Shown here piece after piece: positions 8,476 to 17,630 of a stretch of DNA of 64,000 bases. The position numbers and the translations under genes were made by a program. The notes under the pieces were generated by a model, which was given only the letters and a program-made list of their open reading frames with translations, was not told the DNA's origin and ran no database searches. Origin of the DNA: Pseudomonadota bacterium (lineage in GTDB: Bacteria > Desulfobacterota > Desulfobulbia > Desulfobulbales > JAGXFP01); the NCBI GenBank assembly GCA_018823285.1, contig JAHJIQ010000047.1:50078-114077 (forward strand). Direction: 5' to 3'. The first letter of the stretch is position 1. Each line of letters begins with the position of its first letter.

Positions 8476-9738
8476 ATGGACAAGATTGTTATTGAAGGCG
8501 GCCCTGCGCTACATGGGGTGATTGAGATAAGCGGAGCAAAGAACGCGGCCCTGCCGCTGATGGCTGCAACCCTGCTGGCTCCCGGAGAACATGTCCTGCA
8601 TAATGTTCCGGACCTGCGGGACACCAGGACCATGCTCTCCCTCCTGGAATCCTTTGGCGCCGTTTGGCATAGACGGGCAGAAGATAATGCCCTGCTGATC
8701 AGTACTGATACCATCACCAATATCGAGGCATCCTATGAGCTGGTGAAAACCATGCGGGCTTCGGTGCTGGTTCTCGGCCCGCTGCTGGCAAGACAGGGCC
8801 AGGCCAGGGTCTCTCTCCCGGGGGGGTGTGCCATAGGTGCGCGGCCGATAGATTTTCACATGCAGGGGCTTGCCCGGCTGGGAGTGGATCTGAGCCTCGA
8901 GCACGGTTATGTCGAGGGAAAGGTTGCCGGACGTCTTCAGGGGAGTACTATCCTCTTTGATATCCCTTCGGTGACGGGGACCGAGAACCTCCTCATGGCG
9001 GCAACTCTCGCCGAAGGGGTTACGATTATAAAAAATGCCGCCCGGGAGCCGGAGATAGGCAACCTGATCGACATGCTGGTCGGTATGGGGGCTTCGATCC
9101 AGGGCAGGGATTCTGATCGACTGGTGATTGAAGGGGTAAAAGAGCTGCGCCCCGCAGAAATCGCCATCATTCCCGATCGGATTGAAACCGGAACCTATCT
9201 GATCGCCGCCGGCGCTGCCGGAGGGGAACTGGAGCTCAGAAACTGTCGTCCTGCCCATCTGCCGGCCCTGCTTGAGAAATTAAGAGTCGTCGGTCTTGAT
9301 ATTGAGGAACAATCAGAAAGTATCAAGGTCGGCCGATCAGGAACATTGAAGAGCGTTGATATTAAAACCCAACCTTACCCCGGATTCCCGACCGACCTCC
9401 AGGCCCAGATGATGGCATTGATGAGTGTCAGTGAGGGGTTAAGCGTTATTGCTGAGACAATTTTCGAAAATCGTTTCATGCACGTCGCCGAGTTGCGACG
9501 AATGGGCGCCGATATCATGGTCGATGGCCACAGTGCCATAGTCAAAGGCGGCCGCAAACTTTTCGGTGCACCGGTTATGGCCACCGATCTCAGGGCCAGC
9601 GCTTCACTGGTGATTGCCGCTCTGGCCGCCGAGGGTGAGACCCACCTGTCCAGAGTGTATCACCTTGACCGTGGATATGATGATCTGGTTGGAAAACTCC
9701 TGGCCGTCGGCGCGCGAATCAAAAGGGTCCGGGAGTAG
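8476..9738 (+). CDS. murA: UDP-N-acetylglucosamine 1-carboxyvinyltransferase
   Basis: The 420-residue product is a full-length MurA of the EPSP-synthase fold. GAKNAALP (20-27) forms the UDP-sugar site, and the catalytic cysteine is C118 in [12 protein letters not shown], the residue targeted by fosfomycin in this family. It transfers enolpyruvate from PEP to UDP-GlcNAc, the first committed step of peptidoglycan synthesis in the cytoplasm. AAGGA precedes the ATG. The gene ends 3 bp from the convergent histidine kinase. It is the last gene of the rho-to-murA plus-strand run. Confidence 0.98.
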   Translation: MDKIVIEGGPALHGVIEISGAKNAALPLMAATLLAPGEHVLHNVPDLRDTRTMLSLLESFGAVWHRRAEDNALLISTDTITNIEASYELVKTMRASVLVLGPLLARQGQARVSLPGGCAIGARPIDFHMQGLARLGVDLSLEHGYVEGKVAGRLQGSTILFDIPSVTGTENLLMAATLAEGVTIIKNAAREPEIGNLIDMLVGMGASIQGRDSDRLVIEGVKELRPAEIAIIPDRIETGTYLIAAGAAGGELELRNCRPAHLPALLEKLRVVGLDIEEQSESIKVGRSGTLKSVDIKTQPYPGFPTDLQAQMMALMSVSEGLSVIAETIFENRFMHVAELRRMGADIMVDGHSAIVKGGRKLFGAPVMATDLRASASLVIAALAAEGETHLSRVYHLDRGYDDLVGKLLAVGARIKRVRE

Positions 9739-9741
9739 GAG

Positions 9742-11571
9742 TCAGGGTCCGGAAACGGGCAGGGTGATCGTGATGCAGGTTCCGGAACCGACCTCGCTTT
9801 GAATTTCCAGATTCCCTCCGAGTTCTTCAATGTTTTTCAACGCCAGTGACAGCCCGAGCCCAGTTCCATCCTTTCTCGTTGTAAAGTATGGGTCGGTCAC
9901 ATGGGCCATATCTTTCTCGGCAATGCCGCATCCGGTGTCTTGAACCTGTATTTTGTATTCGTCGGCACCACTTCCCCTGGCGAGTGAGACCGTAAGGGTG
10001 CCCCCGTCGGGCATTGCCTGGAGGCTGTTCAATACCAGGTTCAGGAGAATCTGCTTCAGGCGATCGGGGTCGGATGTGACAACCGGATGCGCAAGGGTGT
10101 TGCTGATGATAATTTCCACTCCTGACTCTCCGGCATCCGCATCCACCAGCTGCAGGGAATCTCTGACAAGATTTCCGATGTTTACTTCACAGAGATCGAG
10201 TTCGGCCGGCCTGGCGTAGTTCAGCAGGGCGGAGATTGATCTGTTGAGCCGTTCACTTTCACTGATCATTAACTGTGCGGTATGGTATTCCTCACTGTTT
10301 TCGGGGAATCGGGAACCGATCAGGGTTGCAAAACCTTTGATCGAACTTAAGGGATTTCGTACTTCGTGAGCCACGCCGGCAGCCATCTTGCCAAGGGCGA
10401 TGAATCTTTCGTTGCGACTGATCTCGCTTTCGAGTTTTTTCAGCCGGGTGATGTCGTGCACCAGAAGAACCCTGCCGGTGAAGAGCCCGCTGTTATTGAT
10501 GATCGGCACCGAGCTGACCAGCAGATTGAATTTCTGACCGTTCTGCCCGATATACAGGATGTCACGGTCAAGGACCTCTGCCTGTTCAGCCAGCCTGAAA
10601 AAAGGAACGATCTGTTCCGGAAGCGATTGAGTCGCGGTGCGTCCTATCAGTTCGCCGGGCTTCATTCCGGTGATCAGGGTCATGGTTTCGTTGAAGCTGA
10701 TGACCCTGTTTTCACTGTCGGTGGCCACGATGCCGTCCGGAAGTTTGGAAACAAGCAGGGCCATGAAGGCCTGCATGTGCTCGAGGGTCTTCTGGGAAAC
10801 TCTGTACCCCTGGGCGGTGAGAAGGGAAAGCCACCCGCCAAGACCCACCAGAAGCAGGACCATGGAAATAAACACGATGTTGACCCGGTGCCGGCTGATC
10901 AGCTTGTCCAGTTCTTCCATATCGAGGGCGATCTTGATGAGCAGGTTCTGCTCATCGATAAACTCCGGTCCGTTTTCCGTCGGTTGTCTGCACCACTCAT
11001 TGATGGCTGTTGGATCCTGATTCCTGCGGGGCTGAGGCCTCCACAATTCGGGGTCTTTATTGCCGAATGAATTTCGGCGCATCATCCGGCCATGTCGAGG
11101 CCTGAAAGGGTTGAAATTGTGGAAGACTTCCAGGGCGCGTTTTCCGGACGGTTTTGCATCGACAACCCGAAAATTTCCTCCCGGGGTAGTTCTGCCGAAC
11201 AGTTCAATGTCTTCATTGGCAATCTTGCCGACGAGATCGGGATTGCTATGGGCCAGGATTTTCCCGTCACCGTTAATGACTGAGATGCTGACTATTTCAT
11301 CATCGTTTGCTGTCTGCTCTATCAGCTGCTGAATATGCGCCGATACGGGCGTGCCGCTCATTGTCGAGGCTCTTGCTCCGGCCCCGACAAAGCGGATCAG
11401 GTCCATGCCTTTCTGAAACTTTGCCTGGGTGAGCAGGGTTTTGCCCCGGTGCAGATTGGTGGCGGCAAAAATACTGATGATCAACAGGAGCAGTCCTACC
11501 GCCGTAGCCAGCAGCCACGGAGAGATAAAGGCGAGTCTGGTGGTATTGAGGAGTTTTCCGATTTTTTTCAT
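9742..11571 (-). CDS. ZraS-like membrane sensor histidine kinase with PAS domain
   Basis: The 609-residue product has helix 1 (about 14-37), a periplasmic sensor region (40-229), helix 2 (230-254), a PAS domain (about 270-380), HisKA with phospho-acceptor H402 in AHEVRNPLSS, and a HATPase with an N-box (LNLVLNSLQ), DTGCGI and GTGLGL. The periplasmic part carries ILAHSNPDLVG and an H/R/M-rich stretch (157-166) recalling E. coli ZraS, which senses zinc; metal sensing here is inference. No response regulator gene is adjacent, so its partner lies elsewhere. Compared with ZraS it has an additional PAS domain. Confidence 0.88.
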   Translation of the reverse strand: MKKIGKLLNTTRLAFISPWLLATAVGLLLLIISIFAATNLHRGKTLLTQAKFQKGMDLIRFVGAGARASTMSGTPVSAHIQQLIEQTANDDEIVSISVINGDGKILAHSNPDLVGKIANEDIELFGRTTPGGNFRVVDAKPSGKRALEVFHNFNPFRPRHGRMMRRNSFGNKDPELWRPQPRRNQDPTAINEWCRQPTENGPEFIDEQNLLIKIALDMEELDKLISRHRVNIVFISMVLLLVGLGGWLSLLTAQGYRVSQKTLEHMQAFMALLVSKLPDGIVATDSENRVISFNETMTLITGMKPGELIGRTATQSLPEQIVPFFRLAEQAEVLDRDILYIGQNGQKFNLLVSSVPIINNSGLFTGRVLLVHDITRLKKLESEISRNERFIALGKMAAGVAHEVRNPLSSIKGFATLIGSRFPENSEEYHTAQLMISESERLNRSISALLNYARPAELDLCEVNIGNLVRDSLQLVDADAGESGVEIIISNTLAHPVVTSDPDRLKQILLNLVLNSLQAMPDGGTLTVSLARGSGADEYKIQVQDTGCGIAEKDMAHVTDPYFTTRKDGTGLGLSLALKNIEELGGNLEIQSEVGSGTCITITLPVSGP

Positions 11572-11921
11572 GATTTCAAACTACAGTTTGCCCGACAAAT
11601 CTTCAAATGAATTTCCGGGTATAAAGTTTTGAAACGGTTCCATAGTTTAGAAGTAGTGAAAGCAATTATTATGCCTGATCATTGAGGGTCCAGGTATCAG
11701 CGGGAAGGGGAGAAAATTTGGAACCTGAAATGACACCTGTATAAAAACTCTGGATACATTTTATCCAGGTCGGACTGAAGTGGGAAAAAAGTATCCAGTC
11801 GGCAGGGAGTCGAGAGAGGGGCGGCGGGGAAACGTTTCCAGAGAACAACCACGGTTTCGTGACCATGCACCGGGTGATGCCGAAACCGGTCAGGCAAGCA
11901 TAAACATAGGAGAAAAATGGT
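11572..11921. other. 350-bp intergenic region, upstream of the ZraS-like kinase
   Basis: No convincing gene is present. The one notable site is a perfect 12-bp palindrome GGAAACGTTTCC at 11828-11839. The region must hold the kinase promoter (minus strand) and the 3' end of the next minus-strand gene. Confidence 0.4.
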
Positions 11922-12284
11922 TTAATGAATAAGTTTGCTGTTGGGCCAGCCTTTTTCCCGGGAGAGATTATTGCTGATTTCGCGGAGCATATAGTCTCTG
12001 ACTGCCTCAATCTTGTCATAAGAGACATCGAGGAGCAGGGCGATATCATCGATTCCGTATCCTTCACCGAAATGTCGTTCTGCGATGAGGATTTTCAGGA
12101 AATCATCGACAATCTCGCTATGCAGATCGGTGTCGATCTCCCGGACAGACTTGCATGCCTGGGCGTATGTTTTGCCCTTGTCGACTTCTGTCCGCAACCG
12201 TCTGATGGTCTGCTCGTAGAATAGTTCTTCTTCGGGCGCTGGAATATAGTTGTCCAGATCATCCTTTTTATTTTGTGATGCCAT
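11922..12284 (-). CDS. Conserved-looking small cytoplasmic protein, unknown function
   Basis: About 120 residues from ATG 12284, which has GGGGG a few bases upstream; an in-frame GTG at 12326 would add 14 residues. The product is charged and helical with no membrane segment or signal. It starts with MASQNKKDD and has a possible helical bundle (EEELFYEQTIRRL, then DIALLLDVSYDKIEAVRDYML), the latter reading like a helix-turn-helix (DIALLLDVS). A DNA-binding role is possible but weakly supported. It stands alone between the kinase and the MFS gene. Confidence 0.55.
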   Translation of the reverse strand: MASQNKKDDLDNYIPAPEEELFYEQTIRRLRTEVDKGKTYAQACKSVREIDTDLHSEIVDDFLKILIAERHFGEGYGIDDIALLLDVSYDKIEAVRDYMLREISNNLSREKGWPNSKLIH

Positions 12285-12450
12285 TTTGCCCCCGGTGAGA
12301 TAATGATAGCGATTACTTAAATTCACCTGTGCCCATAATTATCAGATGAAAAAAACTTTGCCAATAAATAATTTGTCCCCAAGCCAAAAATAAGAGGTGA
12401 AGCTGTGCGGCAGGGCGTGTTTAATCACTTCAGGGGTTCCATCAATGCGG

Positions 12451-12495
12451 TTCGAAGTTTCACGCTGTTCGTTATCTCTGCTAAGGGGCAGTTCA
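12451..12495. repeat. Decayed copy of the rho-downstream hairpin repeat
   Basis: The stretch from TTCGAAGTTTCACGCTG through TTCGTTATCTCTGCTAAGG matches the interior of the 5.58-kb repeat (TCACGCTGTTCGCTATCTGC) with a few changes. It lies just before the MFS gene. The stem-forming arms are lost. Confidence 0.4.
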
Positions 12496-12526
12496 TTTTT
12501 GGATATTTTTTTGGGTGAGAAAAAGC

Positions 12527-13924
12527 ATGGATTTTCCTTTGATTAAATCTTTTGCGCGGCTTACTCCGGCACCGCGTGCTTTTCTTTTCTTTTCGCTCGT
12601 CAACCTTGCTTCATGGCAATGTGTTGTCGGCCAGGTGCTGATTCTCTTTGCCCGATCCCTGGAGATGCCGGCAGACCTTGTCGGCCTGCTGATTTCTTTT
12701 ATTCCGGTTTCCATGCTCCTGGTGGTGATGAGTATTCCCGCGGTTGAATTGTTCGGTCCGAAAAAACTGCTGATTACGTGCTGGCTGCTGCGTAACCTTC
12801 TCATTTCAACGGTGTTTTTTATTCCTGCGGTCACTTTGCATTACGGACAGCAAGCGGCGTGGGTGGTGCTGTTGCTGGCAGTTCTTACCTTTTCCCTGGT
12901 CAGGGCTTTCGGCGTAGGTGCCTGGTATCCATGGCTTCACGAGATTGTTCCCCGGGAGAATTTTGCCGATTATTTCAACTCCGAAACGATCCTGGTGCAG
13001 GGTGCCAACATTCTGCTGGCGGTCCTGATCTCATGGATTCTGGCGCATTTCGGCGGAATCTCCTCTTTTTTCATGGTGTATGGGATCGGAGTTGCGACCG
13101 GCTTTGTCAGCGTCGGCATGCTTTTATTGATGCCCGGCGGTCGGCAGAGTCCGAAACTGGCCGGGGATGAACGGCGATATGATTCCTTCTACAAGGCGTT
13201 CGGTGACAAACCATACCGTCATTTTATCATCGTGATCTCCCTTGCCCTCTCTTCACTCATGTGGGTGGGAAGTTCTTCCGTCATGTACCTCCGGGATATC
13301 ATGCTTTTTACCGACGGTACGATTATGCTGATCACGGCGCTTGGCGGCATTGCCGTCGCCCTGAGTGTCAGTTCCTGGTCCAGTCGGGCCGAAAGGAAAG
13401 GCGGTAACCGGGTCATGGCCGGAATGTTGCTCCTGCACGCGGTCGCAACCATCCTCTGGTTCTTTCTCATTCCCGGCAGCCGATTTGGTTTTATCCTTGC
13501 CGTGCTCGCCATGGTCGGCAGCATGGTTTTCAGTATCAGCCTGTCGACGGTGGCGGCCCGGACCATGCTCGGTCTGGTGAAAAATGAAGGCCGCACCGGT
13601 TACACCTCCCTGTGGATTTTAGGTGTTTCCCTGGCCAACGGCATTCCGCCGATTCTCGCGGGACAGCTGATTGATCATGCGGGCATCCTTGGCTTTCGCA
13701 TCTGTTTTGCGATTTCCATTTTTCTGGGTGTTGCGGTCTCGCTCCTGCTGAATTATCTACCGGAAGAGGGACCTCTGCCGGATCTTCCCTATCCGGAGGC
13801 CCTGGCAAGACCCCTGCAACCGGTTCGCTGGATGGGCCGTCTGGCCTGGATTTCACTCGGCTTCGGCAATCGAAGTGAAGCGGAACACGGCAAAACGGCA
13901 CAGAACGAAAATGTCAGAGAGTAA
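12527..13924 (+). CDS. MFS-type transporter, substrate unknown
   Basis: About 465 residues with roughly twelve hydrophobic helices and the overall plan of a major facilitator. A charged cytoplasmic mid-loop (about 205-225, GGRQSPKLAGDERRYDSF) separates the two halves, and the C-terminal tail is polar. Substrate motifs are not clear, so no substrate is assigned. ATG 12527 is preferred over the in-frame GTG at 12515 because GGGTGAG lies about 7 nt before it. It stands alone and converges on the alcohol dehydrogenase gene. A related non-transporting membrane protein cannot be ruled out. Confidence 0.75.
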   Translation: MDFPLIKSFARLTPAPRAFLFFSLVNLASWQCVVGQVLILFARSLEMPADLVGLLISFIPVSMLLVVMSIPAVELFGPKKLLITCWLLRNLLISTVFFIPAVTLHYGQQAAWVVLLLAVLTFSLVRAFGVGAWYPWLHEIVPRENFADYFNSETILVQGANILLAVLISWILAHFGGISSFFMVYGIGVATGFVSVGMLLLMPGGRQSPKLAGDERRYDSFYKAFGDKPYRHFIIVISLALSSLMWVGSSSVMYLRDIMLFTDGTIMLITALGGIAVALSVSSWSSRAERKGGNRVMAGMLLLHAVATILWFFLIPGSRFGFILAVLAMVGSMVFSISLSTVAARTMLGLVKNEGRTGYTSLWILGVSLANGIPPILAGQLIDHAGILGFRICFAISIFLGVAVSLLLNYLPEEGPLPDLPYPEALARPLQPVRWMGRLAWISLGFGNRSEAEHGKTAQNENVRE

Positions 13925-13956
13925 CCTTTAACAGACTCCCATTGAGGGTTTGCGCA

Positions 13957-15129
13957 TTATCCGACCGGAGAATTGCAGTATTTCAGGATTTTGATGATTG
14001 TTTCCCGATCATATTCCCCGAGGCGCCAGAGCTTTGCCAGAGCGAGAGCGTTTTCGGCTATCTGCGGCAGCTCTGATTCCGGGATATTGAGTTGAGCAAG
14101 GGTGACCGGGGAATCCACTTTGACGAACCAGTCGTGGAGAAGTTTGATGCCTTCATCGGCGGCTTTCCGGTCGTCTCGTTCGGTGATCCCGAAAACCCGC
14201 CGCCCGAACTGGGCGAATTTTGTCGGGAATCGCTCACTCCGCCACTTCATCCAGGCAGGCATGACCACTGAGAGGCCTGCTCCGTGGGGCACATTGTAGA
14301 GTGCACTTAAGGAATGTTCGATCATATGCATCGGGAAACCGACCATTCCGAGTCCGGCTGCCGTGATGCCGTTCAGGGCGAGGGTTGCACACCACAAGAG
14401 ATTGCCCCGACCGTTGAAATCGTGCGGGTCGGCCAGTACCCGCTCGCAGCTGTCCATGATATTGATGACCAGCCCTTCCATCAGACGGTCCTGGACCGGG
14501 GCGGGTTCTTGGGTGGTAAAGTAGAATTCAAGGATATGGGCGATGGCGTCGACGGCGCCGTAGACCGTGTAGTCGGGAGGGACCGAAAAGGTTGCCGCCG
14601 GGTCGAGGATCGAAACTTCCGGTTTCAGGAGCTGACTGCCCACCCCGAATTTATGCTTTGTCTCCTCATTGGTCAGGACCATGCCGCCGTTCATTTCCGA
14701 GCCTGCGGCAGCAATGGTGAGGACGCAGAGCAGCGGAAGCTTTTCCTTTACGGATTTCTTGCCTTTGAAAAACTGCCAGACATCGTGCTCTGCTTTCATT
14801 CCGGCGCCAATCGCCTTGGCGCTGTCGATCACGCTGCCGCCGCCGACCGCGATCACCATGTCCACATCATTCTGCCTTGCCAGTGCGATACCATCCCGGA
14901 CATGGCTCAGCACCGGGTTTGAGACAACTCCCGGGTGCTCGATGATTTCAATTCCTGCGGCTCGCAGGGAATCGGTTACCGTATCATAGATGCCGTTTTT
15001 CCTGATGCTGCCGCCGCCATAGACGAGCAGCGCTTTCCTGCCGTAAGATCGGCATTCATTCCCGATTTCCGAGATCTTGTTCCTGCCGAAGATGATCTTT
15101 GTTGTCAGTTGCAGTACAAAGTCTTTCAT
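13957..15129 (-). CDS. Iron-containing alcohol dehydrogenase (BdhA/YqhD-like)
   Basis: About 390 residues. The nucleotide-binding motif GGGSVIDSAKA is at 96-106. Metal ligands D194, H198, H268 and H282 sit at the spacing of the group III iron-dependent dehydrogenases. Members reduce aldehydes or oxidise alcohols with NAD(P)H in the cytoplasm; the natural substrate is not evident. The frame is open to 15306, but that would add 59 atypical residues and overlap rsmA, so ATG 15129 (MKDFVLQLTTKIIFG), matching the family start, is used. It follows rsmA on the same strand with a 31-nt gap. Confidence 0.9.
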   Translation of the reverse strand: MKDFVLQLTTKIIFGRNKISEIGNECRSYGRKALLVYGGGSIRKNGIYDTVTDSLRAAGIEIIEHPGVVSNPVLSHVRDGIALARQNDVDMVIAVGGGSVIDSAKAIGAGMKAEHDVWQFFKGKKSVKEKLPLLCVLTIAAAGSEMNGGMVLTNEETKHKFGVGSQLLKPEVSILDPAATFSVPPDYTVYGAVDAIAHILEFYFTTQEPAPVQDRLMEGLVINIMDSCERVLADPHDFNGRGNLLWCATLALNGITAAGLGMVGFPMHMIEHSLSALYNVPHGAGLSVVMPAWMKWRSERFPTKFAQFGRRVFGITERDDRKAADEGIKLLHDWFVKVDSPVTLAQLNIPESELPQIAENALALAKLWRLGEYDRETIIKILKYCNSPVG

Positions 15130-15160
15130 GTCTGAATCCGTAGGTCTGTATGTACCCTGG

Positions 15161-16039
15161 TTATGGTTTGGCCGGGATCGGCGCTTCACCGATGGCGTTT
15201 GCGAGATTGATGAAATCGGTAACCGTAAGGGTCTCCGGTCTGGCGGAAGGAGCAATCCTCGAAGCCTCGAACACCCGGGGAAGGTTTTCTTTTTCCGTCC
15301 CGACAATTCCCGAGGCCCGCAGGCTGTTGTGGAGAGTTTTGCGCCTCTGCTGGAAGGAGGCCTTGACCACTTTTTTCAACAGCGGGTATGAAAATGGCGG
15401 CAGGGATTTGATTCGCTCTGATTCGGGATGAAAAACAATCTTGACCACCACGGAATCAACCTTGGGGCGGGGATGGAACTGGCCGGGCCCGATCTGCATC
15501 AGGACGGCAGTTTCCGCGCAGGTGGCGGCCAGAACCGAGAGGACGCCATAATCTTTCCCGCCGGGGCCTGCGGCAAGCCTCTGCCCGACTTCTTTCTGGA
15601 GCATCAGGGTCGCCGATTCAACCACCTCCCGGTTTTCAATGAGTTTGAAGAGGAGCGGGTTTGAAACATTGTAGGGGAGGTTGGCGAGAATTTTCAGCCG
15701 GCAGCCGATATCACTGCTGATTTTATCGAAATCCGCCTTGAGGAGGTCCTGGTGGACCAGTTCCACATTTTCCGGAAGGGTTTTTTCATGTTCGTACCAT
15801 TCCACAATGCCCCGGTCGAGTTCGATTCCGATCACCCGTCTAGCCGCACTGGCCAGGGGAAAGGTGAGCGACCCGAGACCTACCCCAAGCTCAAGGATGA
15901 TGTCGTCTGGAGTCACCCCCGCTTTTCTGACAATGGCCTCGGAGGTCTGGGGGTTGACCAGAAAGTTCTGCCCCCGTTTCTTGCTCGGAGCAAGCTTGTG
16001 CTGCTTGAGTATTTTCTTGATGTCAGGAGAGCTGGTCAC
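15161..16039 (-). CDS. rsmA: 16S rRNA dimethyladenosine transferase
   Basis: About 292 residues from GTG 16039. The KsgA signature KKRGQNFLVN, SAM motif LELGVGLGSLT and catalytic NLPYNVS are all present, with the C-terminal rRNA-binding domain (QQRRKTLHNSL). It dimethylates two adjacent adenines near the 3' end of 16S rRNA during small-subunit maturation. The open frame extends to 16249, but those 70 residues are basic, low-complexity and overlap DUF2062, so they are not credible. The chosen start overlaps the DUF2062 stop by 17 nt, suggesting translational coupling. Confidence 0.93.
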   Translation of the reverse strand: MTSSPDIKKILKQHKLAPSKKRGQNFLVNPQTSEAIVRKAGVTPDDIILELGVGLGSLTFPLASAARRVIGIELDRGIVEWYEHEKTLPENVELVHQDLLKADFDKISSDIGCRLKILANLPYNVSNPLLFKLIENREVVESATLMLQKEVGQRLAAGPGGKDYGVLSVLAATCAETAVLMQIGPGQFHPRPKVDSVVVKIVFHPESERIKSLPPFSYPLLKKVVKASFQQRRKTLHNSLRASGIVGTEKENLPRVFEASRIAPSARPETLTVTDFINLANAIGEAPIPAKP

Positions 16040-16550
16040 GAGAGTTCTGCCGGGCTCTTCGTTCGGCCCTTTTGGTTTCGATTTTTCTGAAGAATTGCAA
16101 CGACAGGAAATACGAGACGATCGTAAAAGGGAGCGCCAGGATGCATCCGCCAAGAACAAGGACGCACACTGCAGCAACGCCAAGCTTGCCGAGGGCGGCC
16201 ATTTCCGCTGTGAAACCCGCAAAAGAAGTGATTGCACCCATGACGACACTCATTTTTTCCCAGGTAATGACCCCAGGCAGCAGGGTGTTGCCGATATACC
16301 AGGAAAAATAATACTGGAAAAAAAAGGTAAATGGATTGCTGACCATGAAACTTGAGAGAAGGGAAGAGACTTTGCTTGCCCGCAACGGAAAAGAGAGAAT
16401 GATGATCAGCGCGGTATGCAGGGGGATGGTCGGAGTTATGCCGATGAAGGTCCCCAGAGCGACACCCCTGGCGAGAGAAGCCGGGTCCCCCTTGAGGCGT
16501 TTGAGTTTCAGGTAATAGTATTGCAGTGTCCGGTTGATCTGGAGATTCAT
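16023..16550 (-). CDS. DUF2062 membrane protein
   Basis: The 175-residue product has the DUF2062 pattern: a basic N-terminus, then PASLARGVALGTFIGITP (25-42), several hydrophobic helices and SNPFTFFFQYYFSWYIG (70-86). It has a basic cytoplasmic tail. The family has no settled function. It sits 3 nt after tsaD and overlaps rsmA, in a probable tsaD-DUF2062-rsmA transcript. This placement says only that it is expressed with housekeeping genes. Confidence 0.85.
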   Translation of the reverse strand: MNLQINRTLQYYYLKLKRLKGDPASLARGVALGTFIGITPTIPLHTALIIILSFPLRASKVSSLLSSFMVSNPFTFFFQYYFSWYIGNTLLPGVITWEKMSVVMGAITSFAGFTAEMAALGKLGVAAVCVLVLGGCILALPFTIVSYFLSLQFFRKIETKRAERRARQNSRDQLS

Positions 16551-16553
16551 CGT

Positions 16554-17564
16554 TCAGGTCTGGAAAATGGTTGATCTGGAGTACACGTCGCTGTCGGGAG
16601 CTACCGAGGCGCGATCGGCAAAATTGAAATACCCGGCCAGGGCGATCATCGCCGCATTATCGGTACAGTATTCGATCGGTGTGAGATAAAGTCTGATATT
16701 TTCAGTAGCGCATCTGTCGGCAAGTGATTTGCGAAGTCGGTGGTTTGCGGCAACGCCTCCCGCCAGAACAAGATTTTCGCAACCGGTCTGTCGGCACGCC
16801 CGGATTGATTTTTCCGTGATCACCTCAACAATTGCCTCCTGGAACGAAGCGCAGATGTCATTGGTGTTGACGGGAAGATTTTTTTGGTTCCGGCTATTCA
16901 GATAGTTGGCCACCGATGTTTTGAGACCGCTGAAACTGAAATCAAGATTGTCCGGTCCGAGCAATGCCCTGGGAAACTCGATTGCGGAAGGGTCGCCTTC
17001 TTTGGCGATCCTGCTCACTACCGGACCTCCCGGATAGCCGAGATCAAGCAGTTTGGCGACTTTGTCGAAGGCTTCACCGGCGGCATCATCACGGGTCCGG
17101 CCGAGAAGTTTGAAGTCATGGTGATCATTGACCAGAAAAAGGCTTGAATGACCGCCGGAAGCGACCATCGCCACATAAGGAAACTCCGGGGGCTCAGGAC
17201 CCAGGAAAACCGACAGCAGGTGGCCGTTCAGGTGATCGACCCCGACCATCGGTTTTTTCAAGGCCAGAGAGATTGCCTTGCAGAAGGTGTGACCGACCAG
17301 CAGACAGCCGACGAGCCCCGGGCCTTCGGTAACCGCAAGCCCGTCAATCTCCGGCAGGGTGACGCCTGCTTCAGAGAGAGCCTGCTGGACAACGAGATAA
17401 ATATTCCTTATATGCTGGCGGGAAGCAAGCTCCGGCACCACTCCGCCATACCGGGCATGAATATCGATCTGCGAGTTGATCACGCTGGAAAGGAGCCGGC
17501 GGTTATCATCCAGCACCGCTGCTGCCGTTTCATCACATGAGCTTTCTATTCCCAGAATCAGCAT
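16554..17564 (-). CDS. tsaD: tRNA N6-threonylcarbamoyladenosine synthase catalytic subunit
   Basis: The 336-residue product has typical TsaD length. Its start MLILGIESSCDETA is the family signature, metal ligands H111 and H115 lie in VDHLNGHLLS, and GGVVPELASRQH (40-51) and AGGVAANHRLR are conserved. It transfers the threonylcarbamoyl group from TsaC product to A37 of ANN-reading tRNAs, together with TsaB and TsaE, which are not in this window. It is followed closely by DUF2062 and rsmA, so this is an RNA-modification cluster. Confidence 0.97.
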   Translation of the reverse strand: MLILGIESSCDETAAAVLDDNRRLLSSVINSQIDIHARYGGVVPELASRQHIRNIYLVVQQALSEAGVTLPEIDGLAVTEGPGLVGCLLVGHTFCKAISLALKKPMVGVDHLNGHLLSVFLGPEPPEFPYVAMVASGGHSSLFLVNDHHDFKLLGRTRDDAAGEAFDKVAKLLDLGYPGGPVVSRIAKEGDPSAIEFPRALLGPDNLDFSFSGLKTSVANYLNSRNQKNLPVNTNDICASFQEAIVEVITEKSIRACRQTGCENLVLAGGVAANHRLRKSLADRCATENIRLYLTPIEYCTDNAAMIALAGYFNFADRASVAPDSDVYSRSTIFQT

Positions 17565-17630
17565 CGAATCACATTGCTTGCCAGAATGAGGTTTAATTTC
17601 CGTAATCGTCAGGACCGGAGCAGTCGAAAA

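Noticed and set aside
11669..12067. 132-codon minus-strand ORF between the kinase and the small protein gene
   Set aside because: It overlaps the likelier gene at 11922-12284 in another frame, has odd composition and no recognisable domain or ribosome site.
15130..15306. 59-codon N-terminal extension of the alcohol dehydrogenase
   Set aside because: It overlaps rsmA, is basic and low in complexity, and the family start matches ATG 15129.
16040..16249. 70-codon N-terminal extension of rsmA
   Set aside because: It lies inside DUF2062 in another frame and lacks family similarity.
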